This document shows, piece by piece, positions 36,816 to 48,894 of a stretch of 64,000 nt of DNA. The notes under the pieces were generated by a model. The model did not search any database. It worked only from the letters and a program-made list of their open reading frames with translations, and had not been told where the DNA came from. The stretch covers positions 11,470,934 through 11,534,933 of the forward strand of contig JAKGHH010000003.1 in NCBI GenBank assembly GCA_022828595.1. The letters run 5' to 3'. The position numbers were made by a program, and so were the translations under genes. Numbering within the stretch: position 1 is the stretch's first letter; every line of letters begins with the position of its first letter. This DNA comes from Nelumbo lutea. Taxonomy: Eukaryota > Streptophyta > Magnoliopsida > Proteales > Nelumbonaceae.

Positions 36816-37010
36816 ACAACTCCTCACCATTAGTCTTTGAGATTCCAATCCAATCAGAGATGATACCATTGCAAGCTTGCAATCTAACTCAAGTAAGCAT
36901 CTTATAAAGTTACAACTCCTCACCATTAGTCTCTTTGAGATTCCAATCCAATCAGAGACTATACCGTTGCAAGCTTGCTATCTGACTCAAGTAAGCATCT
37001 TACAAAGTTA
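36816..37010. repeat. 96-bp direct tandem duplication
   Basis: ACAACTCCTCACCATTAGTC starts units at 36816 and 36912. The two copies align along their whole length with a few substitutions and a 2-bp indel, both ending in AAGTAAGCATCTTA and AAAGTTACAA. Non-coding as far as I can tell. Confidence 0.9.
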
Positions 37011-40000
37011 CAACCACCCAATCAAAACAAAAGTAAGTACTAACTGGAACATTACCTACTAGGTTTCTCCCAAATTATACATTTCCAAGAAAAAGGTCAG
37101 CCCACAATGTTTCCCAGCATTTATTCTTCTTTCTTACATGAGCACCTTCTACAACATTATTCAAAAATTAAAAAAAAATAAAAAATAAAAAACTTCACTT
37201 GTTTCACTCAGACCATCTTCGAGCCCATGTCATAGATGAGAGATGACATCACTTGACACTAATCAAGTTGGAGGATTTCTCAGAAGAAGATGGTACAAAC
37301 AAGAGGAGCCCACTCTGATTGGAAGACCTGAGCTGGGCAAAAAAGCATAAGAGCTTTACAAAAGCAGAAGCATAGTAACATAAACTCTTTGATGGATAAC
37401 AAAATGTTCATTGCTAAAACGAGAAGTACAAAAAAGGTAAAGGCATAAGTTCATACCAGCCTCTAAACAAAAGTCTGTTTGACTTTATATAACTCACAAA
37501 TTTCATTATATCCCAAGAGCTACCTATGAATATCATACATAAACCCTAACTCCCTCTGATCCAAACTACAGTCAAGACAATCAATGAAGAAAGATCCAGA
37601 AAACCTCTTTCCTTGAATAATTGTTCAGTATTTTACTTACCATGTTCTCCCCACTGATCAATTTCCCTAACACTCAGTGAATTCATTTCAAGCATAGATG
37701 GTCCACCAAATTTGATTTTTGTGTGTATTGGGATGGAGTGGACATAAGGTATAAGGAAATGATTTCTCATGATTCTTATTCATCTACTTGCTATTTTTGA
37801 ATAGTCTGGCTTAACTGTTCCACTTGCTTTTGGTTAAGAAAGTGTGGAATAGAGAGGTAGGAAGAAGGGAATTATGTTACTTGGACCAAAAGCTGTCATG
37901 AATTTCTACCCAAAGAGAAAAACAAAGAAGCTGTCATGAATCATGATACTGCTCAGTTTTGCTCTAGAGAGAAGGAAAAGAAATGGCATGACAACTGCTT
38001 TGACCTGCATGCATGTTTCATGACATTGTTCAGTTTTGCTCTTCAAGAACATATTTAACAATTATTTACTTCAATAGACCATAACGATTGGAAACTCACC
38101 CCCCTCCACTAGTTGTGATTTATTATAACCTAAAAAATGGCCTTACCAGTAGCACAAATAAAAACTAAATTATAAAGGTTGGCCATAATCTAGAAGCATC
38201 AGATTACCATGAACTTTTTTTTGTTTTTCTTGTTTTGTTCAATTATTTAATTATTTATTTTTGAAAAAGATGGCACTAAGCGTATCTATTTCCTACTTAG
38301 AGGCCATAAGTTTCCTCTTAAAATATTTTATTGAAAAAAAAAGAAATTATTAAATAGATGAAAATTCTTCAGACCAAAGAGATGGACACCATGGAATCAT
38401 TCTGATTTATAGGTGGACACTAATTTGCAGACTGTTAAATTCAAGGTGGCATGTATGGACTATCATCCCTTCTTTGCACAGTTACAATAACAAAACAAAT
38501 ATATCAGAATGGAGACACCAAATAGCTACTGACCATTTGGAGGATCATCTATTGAGCAACTTTAGACAACCCATGAACAAGCTACGTGCCAAAAAAATAA
38601 TGTATGGCTTACCTTAGCTCTTTCAAATTAACCACATAGTAACGCATTACAAACACCTAGAAAACACAGAATACTGTTTGACAATAAGGAAGACATTAAA
38701 AAAGATAGGGGATAAAGACACCAAGAAAAGGTTACCATTAGAAGACCGCAACACCTTGAGAACCATTGTCATTTCTGTTCCATGCAAAGCAAGGAGCTAG
38801 AAGCAATTACCAAAATTTTCAATAAAATGTGCATAAAGCAGGTCACTATTATCCACCAGAAGACCTCAGTCTGAAATAGGCACTTCTAGTTCAGCACATC
38901 CATGTATTGTAACATTTCACATATGGTCAGCATATTGGAATTTAACAGGAAATCTCCATTTCTTGCTGATTCAACCATTCATCCTCATACAATTCCTCAT
39001 AACAGAACTATGAGATCCTTCTAAATCGGTCCATGAAAACATTTTCTCCACCCAACTAATGTCTTTATTTTAAAGAGAAGGAAACAGGCAAGGGTCCACT
39101 GGGGGCCAGGATGCCTTCTTGCTTAGAATAAGACTTTCACTAACAACATGAAGAAAATATCTCACTCAAGAAGAATGATACTTACCCTCCATAATGGAAA
39201 AAAATACCTGTACAAAAAGGTAAATAGAGAATATTCAAGAAGCAGTTGTATGCACTCTGATTGCACTTATATAGTTCCAACCATTAGAGCAACTGTGGCA
39301 CCTTATACAACCACGCTTTCATTATCTTCTGACCCAACTGAGAGTTTCCCTGTCTGGAAGTGATTAAGCCAGCTATGAAAACCCCAGTTAAAAGCTCACC
39401 TGAAATATTTACAATCAGCAAATGAACTAAAAGTGAGTATTGGAAGAGAAATAGCAGAAAACAATTATTTATCATTTCCAATAAAACCATGATTCAGTTT
39501 CCAGATTCAACTCTAGTGAATTTAGATGAACAAAACCTGCAATTGATGTGGTCTGTTAATTGATAATAATGTCTATACTGTTGCTATCCCACAAGCAAAT
39601 TGGGCTGTGGAACCATAAACCTAGAAACTCAGCCATTTGAAAACAAAAAATTAACATATGCAAGAGAACAAAAGAAACTGGACAAGATTCTGAATTTTCT
39701 GCATAGACTATAGAAACCTAGACTTAAGAATAATAGAAATTGTAAAACTTAGACAACACAAAAGTTTGATAAGGATAAAAGAAGCCTATCATGCAACGGT
39801 TCAAATGGATAGAAATGTCAACTGAGAGCAATATAGGACAGGAAGTAAAAAAAGCGGCAAAAGTTAACATAGAACACTGAAAAGGATAAGGCAAATTGAA
39901 AAAGAAAACCAGCTACTAACTGGATAGATTCTTTACAGAATTACTTGTAATTTTGTCCTTGAAAAGCTAATCATGTTGCATCGTTTAACCTGAAGAAATG

Positions 40001-40757
40001 TTTACTTGCAGAACAAAACAGAACTAAAATATATTTACTGAGCCAAACTTCAAGCTTGTTAAATTGTTGCAAACAGAAGGAGAATAAGACATAACCCAAA
40101 GGAGGAGGAGGAGAAGGGCATTGAGCCAAACTTCACCTCAGCCATGATTGTAACTTGCACATGGATTAGAACAAGTGAACCCTGCTCTACTGAGAGGCCC
40201 TCTCTACCCACCATTCGAATAGGGCATTGGCATGTCTTTAAACCCTTTTGTATTCATTATATGCCCAATGGTACTTTTACCCAGATCAATAAAAGCCTAA
40301 GGCCTAACAATTCAACACTACATGGCTAATGACAGCATCTATTTCAGACATGGGTGACGTGAAGATTCATATTTTAGACAGTATAGATGAACAATATCTG
40401 GACGTACTAGTGTGAGATACCATGAGGATGCCCAATATTCGGCAGTCAAGCAAGTCCAACTTCATCTAGAGCCCAGAATTTCTTCCCCATGAGACGATTA
40501 ATTCACCTTAATCTCTACAGTTACTGCCTTTTGTTTCCTTAACCTCCATTTTCTTCATTTATTTTTCAATGGCACACATTATTTGCTTCCTTTTTTTTTC
40601 CATGGTTTGTATTTTCCTCCGCTTCAACCATATGCTCTCTCATTTCGGTTCAGGTTCCATCAATTCCATAAGCGTATGAATAATGTGAAATGAAACTGAA
40701 AGAAAAACAATCAGGATGGAAAGTCAATTTTCACTAACTGCTTGCCATGTAGTTCGC
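37011..40757. other. intergenic or intronic, no gene recognised
   Basis: AT-rich, apparently unique. If a minus-strand gene starts at 41181 this would contain its introns. I looked for further minus-strand exons and found only weak candidates (for example about 39290-39400), none with a recognisable motif. Confidence 0.4.
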
Positions 40758-40760
40758 GTA

Positions 40761-40857
40761 GGCTCAGTTCGTAAGGAGTACAAATACAAATATGTACAGT
40801 AAAAAACATATAAAATAATACAAAATGTAAGGTTTTGCACTCTTTCCAAACTGAGCC
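40761..40857. mobile_element. MITE, family A copy 2
   Basis: Left end GGCTCAGTTCGTAAGGAGTA then CAAATACAAATATG; right end TTTCCAAACTGAGCC. Flanks GTA/TTA are near-matches to a 3-bp target duplication. Same family as 14141 and 56469. Confidence 0.75.
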
Positions 40858-41087
40858 TTAAGAACAAAAATTTTAGACATAGCAAACCAGCCAGGAAAAT
40901 TTGCCAGAGTTCGTCGATATCTCTGAAGTTATTACCGGTTAAAACTAATAAGTAGCTAACCAGTCTGAGGATATCGATTCAAACAGAAACAAATGATAAG
41001 AAAATAAAAGAACGATGAAATGAATAAGCAGAAAAATCTAAAGAATACGTAATTCTAAAACAAACTCATTACCTATAGGAACAAGAG

Positions 41088-41175
41088 GATTATTGGTGCA
41101 TCTCTTCTCATTAAACAGACATTCTAGTTCAGAATCTGAGATACTTATCTTCTCCATTAATCCACGAATCAGAAA
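41088..41175 (-). CDS. possible first coding exon of an unidentified minus-strand gene
   Basis: On the minus strand an ATG at about 41175 opens MEKISISDSELECLF and continues NEKRCTNNPLVPI up to a good donor (ATAG|GTAATGAG) near 41088. Codon character and the clean donor suggest a real exon of about 29 residues, but I cannot find the next exon or name the family. A family D MITE lies directly upstream (41265-41425), where its promoter or leader would be. Confidence 0.35.
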
Positions 41176-41264
41176 AACAATAATAAAAATAAAATCAGAA
41201 ATCACGAGAGCCGGGAAAATCGAATAAAATTCAAGACCGCCAAAACGATGAACTCACAGTCACT

Positions 41265-41425
41265 CTTCCCCTCGAGACGGGATCTGCTCCTCACAAATGG
41301 GCGCCTAACATGCACATCCACCGTGCATTGAGAGCATTTCTCGTGAATAATAATTAATAGGTACGGAAGATGTTTCCGATGCATGATAGGATGTGTATGT
41401 GAGGTGCCTGTGAGGCGCCAGTCTG
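41265..41425. mobile_element. inverted-repeat MITE, family D copy
   Basis: The left arm has CTCCTCACAAATGGGCGCC, ATGCACATCC and CCGTGCATTGAGAGCATTTC. The complement of the right arm has CCTCACAGGCACCTCACATA, CACATCC and ATGCATCGGAAACATCTTCC. The arms align with small gaps, giving a hairpin with an AT-rich loop. The shared core CCGTGCATTGAGAACATCT recurs at 50345, 51301, 52213 and 55291. Confidence 0.6.
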
Positions 41426-41734
41426 TCTCCTTTCTCTCACTCTTCGTTCTGTTTTTTCAGATTCAGTCCGGTACGAATTCACATGTGCTGCAAGTTGCAA
41501 CTACGCCAATTAAACACGGAAACGTCAGTGATGAAAACTTCATGAGATCAACTTTTTATTTCCACCGATGACGTGTCCGTGGACAATAGCAAGGAAGTGC
41601 TGAGACCACGCTTATATCCATTGGACTTGGAACACCTGTGATCAACAACCGGAAAGGCGTTGTTCGTTAAGCCATTCAACGGGGTAAATGGGTAAATGCG
41701 CTTATCAGGCAAAACTTAGGATTAGGATTCATGA

Positions 41735-41842
41735 AGCTGCATTTTGGCATTCCACTTATTTTATGGACTTATCTAAAAACTCGGTGTTCATGGCACATTT
41801 TAAATGTAAGAAGGTGATAAATCCGGAATGTTAAATGCAGCC
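41735..41842. mobile_element. MITE, family B copy 2
   Basis: Left end AGCTGCATTTTGGCATTCCA then CTTATTTTATGGACTTAT; right end GGAATGTTAAATGCAGCC. Same terminal sequences as the 25421 element. The 3-bp flanks do not match, so the target duplication is lost or the ends are slightly off. Confidence 0.7.
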
Positions 41843-43169
41843 TATTCGAATAACCCCCTCATTGGTATTACTTGAAATAAGCACACTCATTCAAATAATT
41901 ACTGAAAATAAATGGTGGGATTTAGAAAATAAGTATTTATTTATGTTTAGCAAAAAAAAAAGTCCAGAATAATTACTTATTTTGAAAATAAGTAGAGCTG
42001 GGCCAGTTTATTTGAGTTGATTATAGAATAAATATATATTTTTTTTATTTCAGTGAAACAAAACTGTTTTCAAAAAACCTCAAAATACCCACATACAATA
42101 TGTATCGAAATTTCGAGCCTTTATTCAAATATAGAGCGATTTGATCCCTTATATATATACAAAAACCTCAAGTCTCCATTTTAGAATGTTTTGTCATATT
42201 TTGCTGTATTCTTCACTCCAAGCGATTTGTCCCTTGTATATACAAAAACCTCAACTCTGCTTATCTCAACGCTTAAAGCATCAATAGGTTCGATACTGAA
42301 AAAATCACATCAATCGATTAAAAGCATCGATACACATGGTCTAATTAATTAACATGATATGGGGTTATAGAGTGAATGTTTTGGTTTCAAAGCAGTGTCT
42401 TAATTCTTACTGGCGGGGACGGTCTAATTAACAAGATATGGAGTTATAGAGTGACTGTTTTGGTTTCAAAGCAGTGTATCAAAGGAATATGTGAGATGCA
42501 TGAGATTTGTTAAACCAAAGCTAAATAATAGAAATATATAAGAGTATAGAATTGTTTTATATTTTTTCATTTTAAAATAATAATAATTATTTATATTTTA
42601 AGTTTAATAATGATATAGAAAAGATATGTATGATATCTGAAAATTTTTTGACAAATCAATTGGTATCATAAATGTGGTAGCCAATAGGTGTTATTTATCA
42701 AAATTCATGGGTGGTTTTTCATTAATTGGTCAAAACTCTTTTGATACCATATTATCGTATCTTTCCTGCATCATAGGTTTTCCCTTATATACTACTATTA
42801 ATAATTTTTTTACAACACAAAAATAACAGCAATTAATTTCAAGTAGCATTGTTCATCATACTAATGAAACCAACCAACTCGACTCGAGTTGGTTGATTTT
42901 CTAGTATTTTTGGCTGGATTTGGTTCAACAATTTTCCAATTTGACCAGGTTAGATCAATTTCCCAAACTGACTAGGTCACACACACGCACACACACATAT
43001 GGAAAAATCACCATACTTTTTATTCTAAAATATTTTATATCATGAATTTAATTTTCAAATTTATTTTTTAAGTTTAAGTCTTTTGAATCGACTAACCAAA
43101 CAGAAAATCGACTCAGACTAATACAACCTGAGTTGGGCAAATTTCACTAATGATCAGTTGGTTTTTGAG
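41843..43169. other. intergenic, AT-rich, dispersed-repeat-like segments
   Basis: No gene. A near-exact repeat (TAATTAACAWGATATGGRGT and TGTTTTGGTTTCAAAGCAGT) occurs at about 42342-42394 and 42423-42475, a local duplication with a period of about 81 bp. The stretch 42865-43145 is rich in AACCAACC/GGTTGG-type motifs, probably a decayed hAT-like repeat without definable ends. Confidence 0.45.
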
Positions 43170-43734
43170 TAGGAGTGCAAATGGATCAAATCATGATCCG
43201 ATCCGAAGTCCGATCCTATATTATTGGATTCAAATAGCCCCACTTTGAATCTTCGGATTGGATTAGATAATAGGATCCAATCAAAAATCAAATCAAATTA
43301 GATCACCCAACCCCTATCTGATTCGATAAGATTTGATCCGATATATATTTATTTATTTATGTATAAATATATATAACAAACATATATATGTGTTGCTTAT
43401 TTATTCATTTATAAATATATTATTTATATTGCATTTTTGTAAATTTCTTATATTATTTATTTATTTATAAAACATGTACATATATGATGAAAAAGTTGAA
43501 AAGATACTTGTAGTTTTTGGTTTTTTATTTAAATTGTTATATTTTATTTTAATTTTAATAAGTTATTAATTTTTTAAAAATCAAATCAGATCGGATCAAA
43601 TCCAAAAATCTGACTTCCTCATTGGATTCGAATTCAGATCCATGTATATCATATATGGGGTCTGCAATTAGCAGTATCGGATCGAATTCAGATATACCCT
43701 TATTCAAATTTGAACCGATTTGTTTGCATCCCTA
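43170..43734. mobile_element. hAT-like non-autonomous element (MITE)
   Basis: 565 bp with short terminal inverted repeats: left TAGGAGTGCAAATGG, right TTTGCATCCCTA. Inside both ends are repeated GATCCGATCCGAA / GGATCGGATCAAAT motifs, with an AT-rich core of TTATTTATTTAT type. The 8-bp flanks (TTTTTGAG and GCTTTGCG) match at five positions, consistent with an old hAT insertion. This architecture is common in plant genomes. Confidence 0.7.
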
Positions 43735-44895
43735 GCTTTGCGTGACCAACTCCCCAACCTAACCACATTGATTTGGTTGCCCAAACAACTTATAATTGAA
43801 CCAGATCAACCCATGAATACTCCTAATTTTAGCAAAATTTATAGTCTAATCACTAATAAACAAGAATAGTTTAATATCCAATAATTGTTGAACATTTATA
43901 GCGAAAATACACAATTATTGAAAATATATTGGTAATAAAAATACAATAAATATAATTATTACAAAAATACAATAAAATACTAAAAAATATATAAAATTAG
44001 TCAATAAATAGTGTAATCTCATATAATAGTTTAATCTCTAATAAATATTAATCAATAAATTATAACAAAAATACAATAAATATAATAAATTAAACATAAA
44101 AAGTTAAACAATAGTGGTTTAATCTCTAATGATCATTGAAAATTTTCTATTAAATAACAAAACAAAAATAGATTTATACATAATTATGGAAAATATATTT
44201 ATCACAAAAAACAAATAATTACTTGAAATACAACAAATGTTGATTTTAGTATATATAAATATATAGTAAATATTGATTAAGATTATAAAATTATTATTAA
44301 TAAACTTTAATTTTTTTGAAAGTTAATTTTCTATAATTATTAGTTGATATAAGTGAAACTAGTTATTTACAATACTATTTAGTTATTTAAATAATACCTT
44401 TATTTAAATTTAAAATATTAACTATTTATTGAATTTAATAATCCACATAATTGTAATTTATACTATTATTACATAATTTCGTTATTAATTTTGTAAAATA
44501 TTAAATTATTATTAATTTGAATATTATGTTATAATTATTTTATAGTTTTAAGATTTTTTTTAACTTTAATACATAATTTCATTATTTTAACTATTTAAAA
44601 TCTAGTTATGTTAAATATTTTCTTAGTTAAAATATCTACTTATTTAAATATTTAAATAATGTATTAAAATATTTAAATTTCTTTTACTTGACTTATTTAT
44701 TTTAAAGTTATTACATAATGTTAAATATTTCGTTATATAATTATTTAGCTATTTTTATTATTTAGTTATTGAAATATTTAAACTATTTTATTTTTTAATT
44801 TTAAATATTTATTTATTTGAATAACATTTAAATTGAACAATCCAAAAAACAATAATTTTGTAAAAATATAAAATTGTTAATAATTAAATATATTA
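43735..44895. other. very AT-rich intergenic DNA, no gene
   Basis: More than about 80% A+T by inspection, made of TTATTTAAATATTTAAATAA-like sequence without ORFs of note. It may be the core of a large old non-autonomous transposon, or simply AT-rich spacer. Confidence 0.5.
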
Positions 44896-45141
44896 TAACT
44901 ATTTTTGTGTTTTTAACAAGTATTTTAAAGTTATTATATAATTTTGTGACTATAAAATCATTTTAAAATATTTAATTCAAATTTTCTTTAGATTAATATA
45001 GATAAAAAAAGTGGATGAGAGAATTAGAGATAATTTAGGAGAGAAATCTCTATTAAATTAGAGATAATTTAGGAAAAAGTGAGGGATAGTGGGGGAGATA
45101 GTTTAGGAGAGGATATTATTTAGGTTATTGGGAACATGTGG

Positions 45142-45186
<45 letters not shown>

Positions 45187-45442
45187 ACTATTTTTTGTGT
45201 TTTCAATAAATATTTTAAAGTTATTATATAATTTTGAGAGAATATTAAATAATTTTCAATTTTTTTAATTTAAGCTTTATTTTGAGAGATATAGATAAAA
45301 AGTGGGGGAGAGGATAAATATGATTAGAGAGAATTTAGGAGAGAAATCTCTATTAAATTAGCAATAATTTAGGAGAAAGTGAGGGATAGTGGGGAAGGTA
45401 CTTCTCAGAATTTTTAGGAGAGGATATTATTTTGATTATTGG

Positions 45443-45489
<47 letters not shown>
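44896..45489. repeat. 289-bp tandem duplication, each unit ending in a (GA)n tract
   Basis: Unit 1 (44896-45184) and unit 2 (45185-45489) share in the same order TAACTATTTTTTGTGTTTT, AAAGTTATTATATAATTTT, AATTTAGGAGAGAAATCTCT, AAAGTGAGGGATAGTGGGG and AGGAGAGGATATTATTT, each closing with a GA microsatellite (45145-45184 and 45446-45489). Confidence 0.88.
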
Positions 45490-45491
<2 letters not shown>

Positions 45492-46060
45492 TTTAGATAA
45501 TTTTTATTGAGAAGGAGAACAAATTTCTTAAACTAACCCTAAGGTTTAGGAAATTGACTATCTATACCCTTTCTATTTCAATATTATCTCAAATTATCTT
45601 AATGTTTATGACAATTGAATAAATCTTCATTATTAAAATGACGATTTTGCCCATCCTTTTTCTTTAAATTTTCAATGTCAAAGCTTATCTTTGCCTTGAA
45701 GAAGGTCTTACACAATCTCTTCCACGCGTCTTTGTTCGTCTCCCACTGCTCGACGCTTGTCTTTGCCGCTTCAAAACCCTATTCAAATACTCACCCCATC
45801 ATCGACACGGTGATCGCCATCGACAACGACGGCGATTGCTGCAACTACCGAACGGTTGCTTACATCTCATCTTTTTCTCTCAAGAAATTCGAGGCAAACC
45901 CCATCTTCGACTCACAAGTTGTTCTTCCCTTAACGTTACTTCTTCGTCGATTCTAGACGCTGAGCGCCTCATGTACAATCTACCCGTTAGGTTTGTTGAC
46001 GCTCCCATCAAATTACCTCTGGCGCCATCCCGAGCAGGGTCACCTTCTTTCAATTTCTTC
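45490..46060. other. no confirmed gene; weak plus-strand frame
   Basis: The frame 45675-45956 (93 residues) has a hydrophobic start but no domain and no splice context. The preceding sequence (CTAACCCTAAGGTTTAGG and TTTTGCCC at about 45531-45655) resembles the margin of a dispersed repeat also seen near 47950-48115. Confidence 0.4.
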
Positions 46061-46071
46061 TCGTTTCTCTT

Positions 46072-46115
<44 letters not shown>

Positions 46116-46610
46116 CGCTCTTCTTCTTCTTCTTCTTCTTCTTCTTCTTCTTCTTCTTCTTCCCCATCGATCTCACCCCCTGTTTCAGTCTGAAACGTAG
46201 GTGCGGCATATGGAAATTCTCTCTCTCTCTCTCTCTTCCCGTTCTGCTTCTGCTTCTTTCTTCTTCCCCATCGATCTCACCCCTGTTTCAATCTGAAACA
46301 TAGGTGCGGCATATGAAGATTCCCTCTCCCTCCCCCCCTCTCTCTCTCTTCCCGCTCTTCTTCTTCTTCTTCCCCATCAATCTCACCCCCCTGTTTCAAT
46401 CTGAAACGCAGGTGCAGCAATATGAAGATTCTCACTCACTCTCACTCTCTCTTCCCTCTCTTCTTCTTCTTCTTTTTCTTCCCCATCGATCTCACCCCCT
46501 GTTTCAGTCTGAAATGTAGGTGCGGCATATGAAGATTCTCGCTCTTCTCCCCATCGACCTCACCCCCCCTGTTCTGAAACGTAGGTGCGGCATATGAAGA
46601 TTCAGTTAAA
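46061..46610. repeat. degenerate minisatellite of CT/CTT-rich units
   Basis: Five successive units each contain a CT/CTT run, CCCCATCGATCTCACCCC, TGTTTCAGTCTGAAACGTAG and GTGCGGCATATGAAGATTC. They end at about 46220, 46325, 46430, 46535 and 46600, a spacing of roughly 105 bp except for the shortened last unit. The first unit holds a (CT)16 tract (46079-46111) and a (CTT)14 tract (46119-46161). Open frames over it are low-complexity artefacts. Confidence 0.85.
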
Positions 46611-47240
46611 GGTGTCATGCCAAATTGGTTGCTCTCATTCAAATTCTGGCTTTATACCAGATGGAAACTTCAACATCAGCTGTGGTAGCAGCAGAACCTA
46701 CGAGCTTGAGATTTGGGTTTCTGCATCAGCTCATATTTCAACAATCGCCAAGTAAGTTGCTCTAGCAACAGAACCTACGAGCTTGAAATTTGGGTTTCTG
46801 CAAATGCTACATGAGGAAACAATGAAATGGGTTTCGGTTACAATCTCCTAGCTGCAGTCGGAATAGATTTATCCGCAAATTTCCTCCATGGCGAGATTCT
46901 AGTAGTTTTGTTTGGATTACAGGATGTGGAGTACTTGAATCTATCATACACCTTCTGGGTCTAATTCCGGGAGGCTGAGAGAGAGAGTGCAGCGATTTCT
47001 TCGTGTTTTCCCTTACTGGGCAGAGGAGAAAAGGGAGGGTTTCTTCTCCTACTGATCCCTCTGTCTCTGTTCCATCTCTCAAGAACCCTAGGTACAAGAC
47101 ATTAGCCTCCACTAGAACAGACAAGCAGGCCGAGCTCCCGCACCGGAGAAAATTTCAGGTACCTTTTCTCCCTCTCTTTTAGGGATGGAGGTGGGAAGGG
47201 TACTTTTGGAAATTTTGATAAATATATTAGTCATATGTTA
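46611..47240. other. intergenic, no gene recognised
   Basis: A 42-bp direct repeat (AGCAACAGAACCTACGAGCT, then TTGARATTTGGGTTTCTGCA) occurs near 46687 and 46762. The minus-strand frame 46807-47124 has no recognisable domain. Confidence 0.45.
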
Positions 47241-47650
47241 GACCCTAACCCTAGATATTCGGGTTAGGGTTGACCCATGGGTCATCCAAAAAAAATTGAA
47301 ATAAAAAAAAAATAAAATAATTTTACATAAAATTTATCAAAATTAAAAGAATTAACCTTAAAATTTTAAATATAAAATAAAAAGCTTGAACATTTAACAA
47401 TTTAAAGAGTAAACAATAAAAAGTAAAGACTAAATAAAAAAATTAAAGAGTGAAAACTTCTAGCAATGGCATAAAAAATCCTAATTAGACTTAACAATCA
47501 GTGGGTTGACCCATAACTCAATTCAACTCAATTTTTTTTCGGATAGGGTCGGGTCATTTTGCATTCGAGTAGCTAAATATGAGACCCTAACCCTGTTTTT
47601 TCGACTTGGATTAAGTCAGATTCACGGGCTGGGTCAACTTTTTGCCAAGT
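47241..47650. mobile_element. dispersed repeat with AGACCCTAACCC-type inverted ends
   Basis: Both sides carry AGACCCTAACCCT and GGGTTGACCC/GGGTCAAC motifs around an A-rich core. It resembles plant non-autonomous elements with GGGTTGGGTT-type ends. The telomere-like CCCTAACCCTA is incidental. Ends are not exact. Confidence 0.4.
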
Positions 47651-48233
47651 CTTATCTTATATATATATATATATGCTAGAATAAAACCAGCCTTTTGTCG
47701 TTAGTAGATCAAAACTCCAAATTGTGTCTATAATGGCTCTACATAGGGGCCCACCAATTTCCATTATCCGCACTATTATTGCTCGTAGACTCGTATTTGA
47801 ATAAATAGGCCCAATGCCCAACTTTCACACCAGCATATGCAAGACTTCTAATTTCCTACATGTGGCCTATGGGCCAGATGAGAGTTTGGATCTTCTCCTC
47901 GTAGGACACGCCTCATATTAATCTTATAATACATTTCAGTTGTGTATCAGTAATTATGGGTAAATTTCTTGAACTACCCTTATGGGCTAGTTAATTGACT
48001 AAATATACTCCTATTGTTTGACTATTATCTAATGCTATTCCTACTATTTCATAAAATAACCATTGTTATTAAAATATTGATAGAAGGGTTAAAATGTCTA
48101 TTTTGCCCTTAAGTCAAATTAGAAGTTCCTCTAATTCTTCATCATCTTTCTCAGTTTGGTCTTCGCTGCCCAGGTTCAATCTGGCCTTCATCCATTAAAA
48201 TCATCGCCATCGTTGCAACTTCTAGCAGAGGCA
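47651..48233. other. intergenic, no gene recognised
   Basis: A short (AT)n tract at about 47658-47674, then sequence resembling the margin near 45.5 kb (GGTAAATTTCTTGAACTACC, TTTTGCCC), suggesting related dispersed elements. Confidence 0.4.
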
Positions 48234-48525
48234 GTGATCTTCTTCCGCCAGCCCCTTTCTCTTCTCCATTCTCCCTCTCCACCTCCTATGTATGCAATCC
48301 CATCTCAGGTTCCTTGATTTGAGATGAGGTGGGCAGTTATGGAGGAGCTTTGAACATTAGAATATCTGAGCGGATCTGAGATGGTGATCTTCTTCCTCCA
48401 CCTCCTTCCCTTTTCATTCTCTCTCTCCACCTCCCTTGTATAAAACCCCATCCTAGGTTCCTTGATCTGGGATGAGGTGGTGGGCAGCTATGGAAGACCT
48501 TTGAACAATAATAAATCTAAGTAAA
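48234..48525. repeat. 150-bp tandem duplication
   Basis: GTGATCTTCTTCC starts units at 48234 and 48384. The units share CTCCACCTCC, AGGTTCCTTGAT, GGGATGAGGTGG-like and TTTGAACA segments in the same order, with about 15-20% divergence by eye. Confidence 0.85.
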
Positions 48526-48748
48526 CCTGGCCAAGTAACAAGACGGTTCAAAGGGTTAGGGTTTGAGGAGGCAATGTGAAGATGGTTCGAGAGATTAGGG
48601 TGATAGGACCTCAGCGGCGAAGACCAAACCCTCTTCTCTCTTTCTTCATTGTCGATTTAGTTGCAAACTTTGACAGATGGGACCCTAGGGGTAAAGAGAA
48701 TGAAGGGGAAGAAGAAGAATAAGAAGGGGGGGGGGAGAGAGAGAGAAT

Positions 48749-48772
48749 GTGTGCGTGTGTGTGTGTGTGTGT
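48749..48772. repeat. (GT)n microsatellite
   Basis: About 11 GT units after a GA-rich stretch at 48725-48746. Confidence 0.9.
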
Positions 48773-48894
48773 GAGGGATTGGAGGTGTAGGGGGCTATTG
48801 CTGCCACCTGATAAGGACCGAGCCAGCTCGGTTTGCTGTTGCTAAAAGGAAGAAGATGGTAACAATAAAATTGGGTTAAAAAAGTATACGTCAC

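Noticed and set aside
45836..46303. 155-codon frame at 46 kb and its overlapping shadows
   Set aside because: Ser/Leu and Phe runs come from CT/CTT repeats in a minisatellite.
47244..47275. CCCTAACCCTA / GGGTTAGGGTT looks like plant telomere repeats
   Set aside because: Only one or two imperfect units, and the same motif recurs near 47590 as part of inverted ends of a dispersed repeat.
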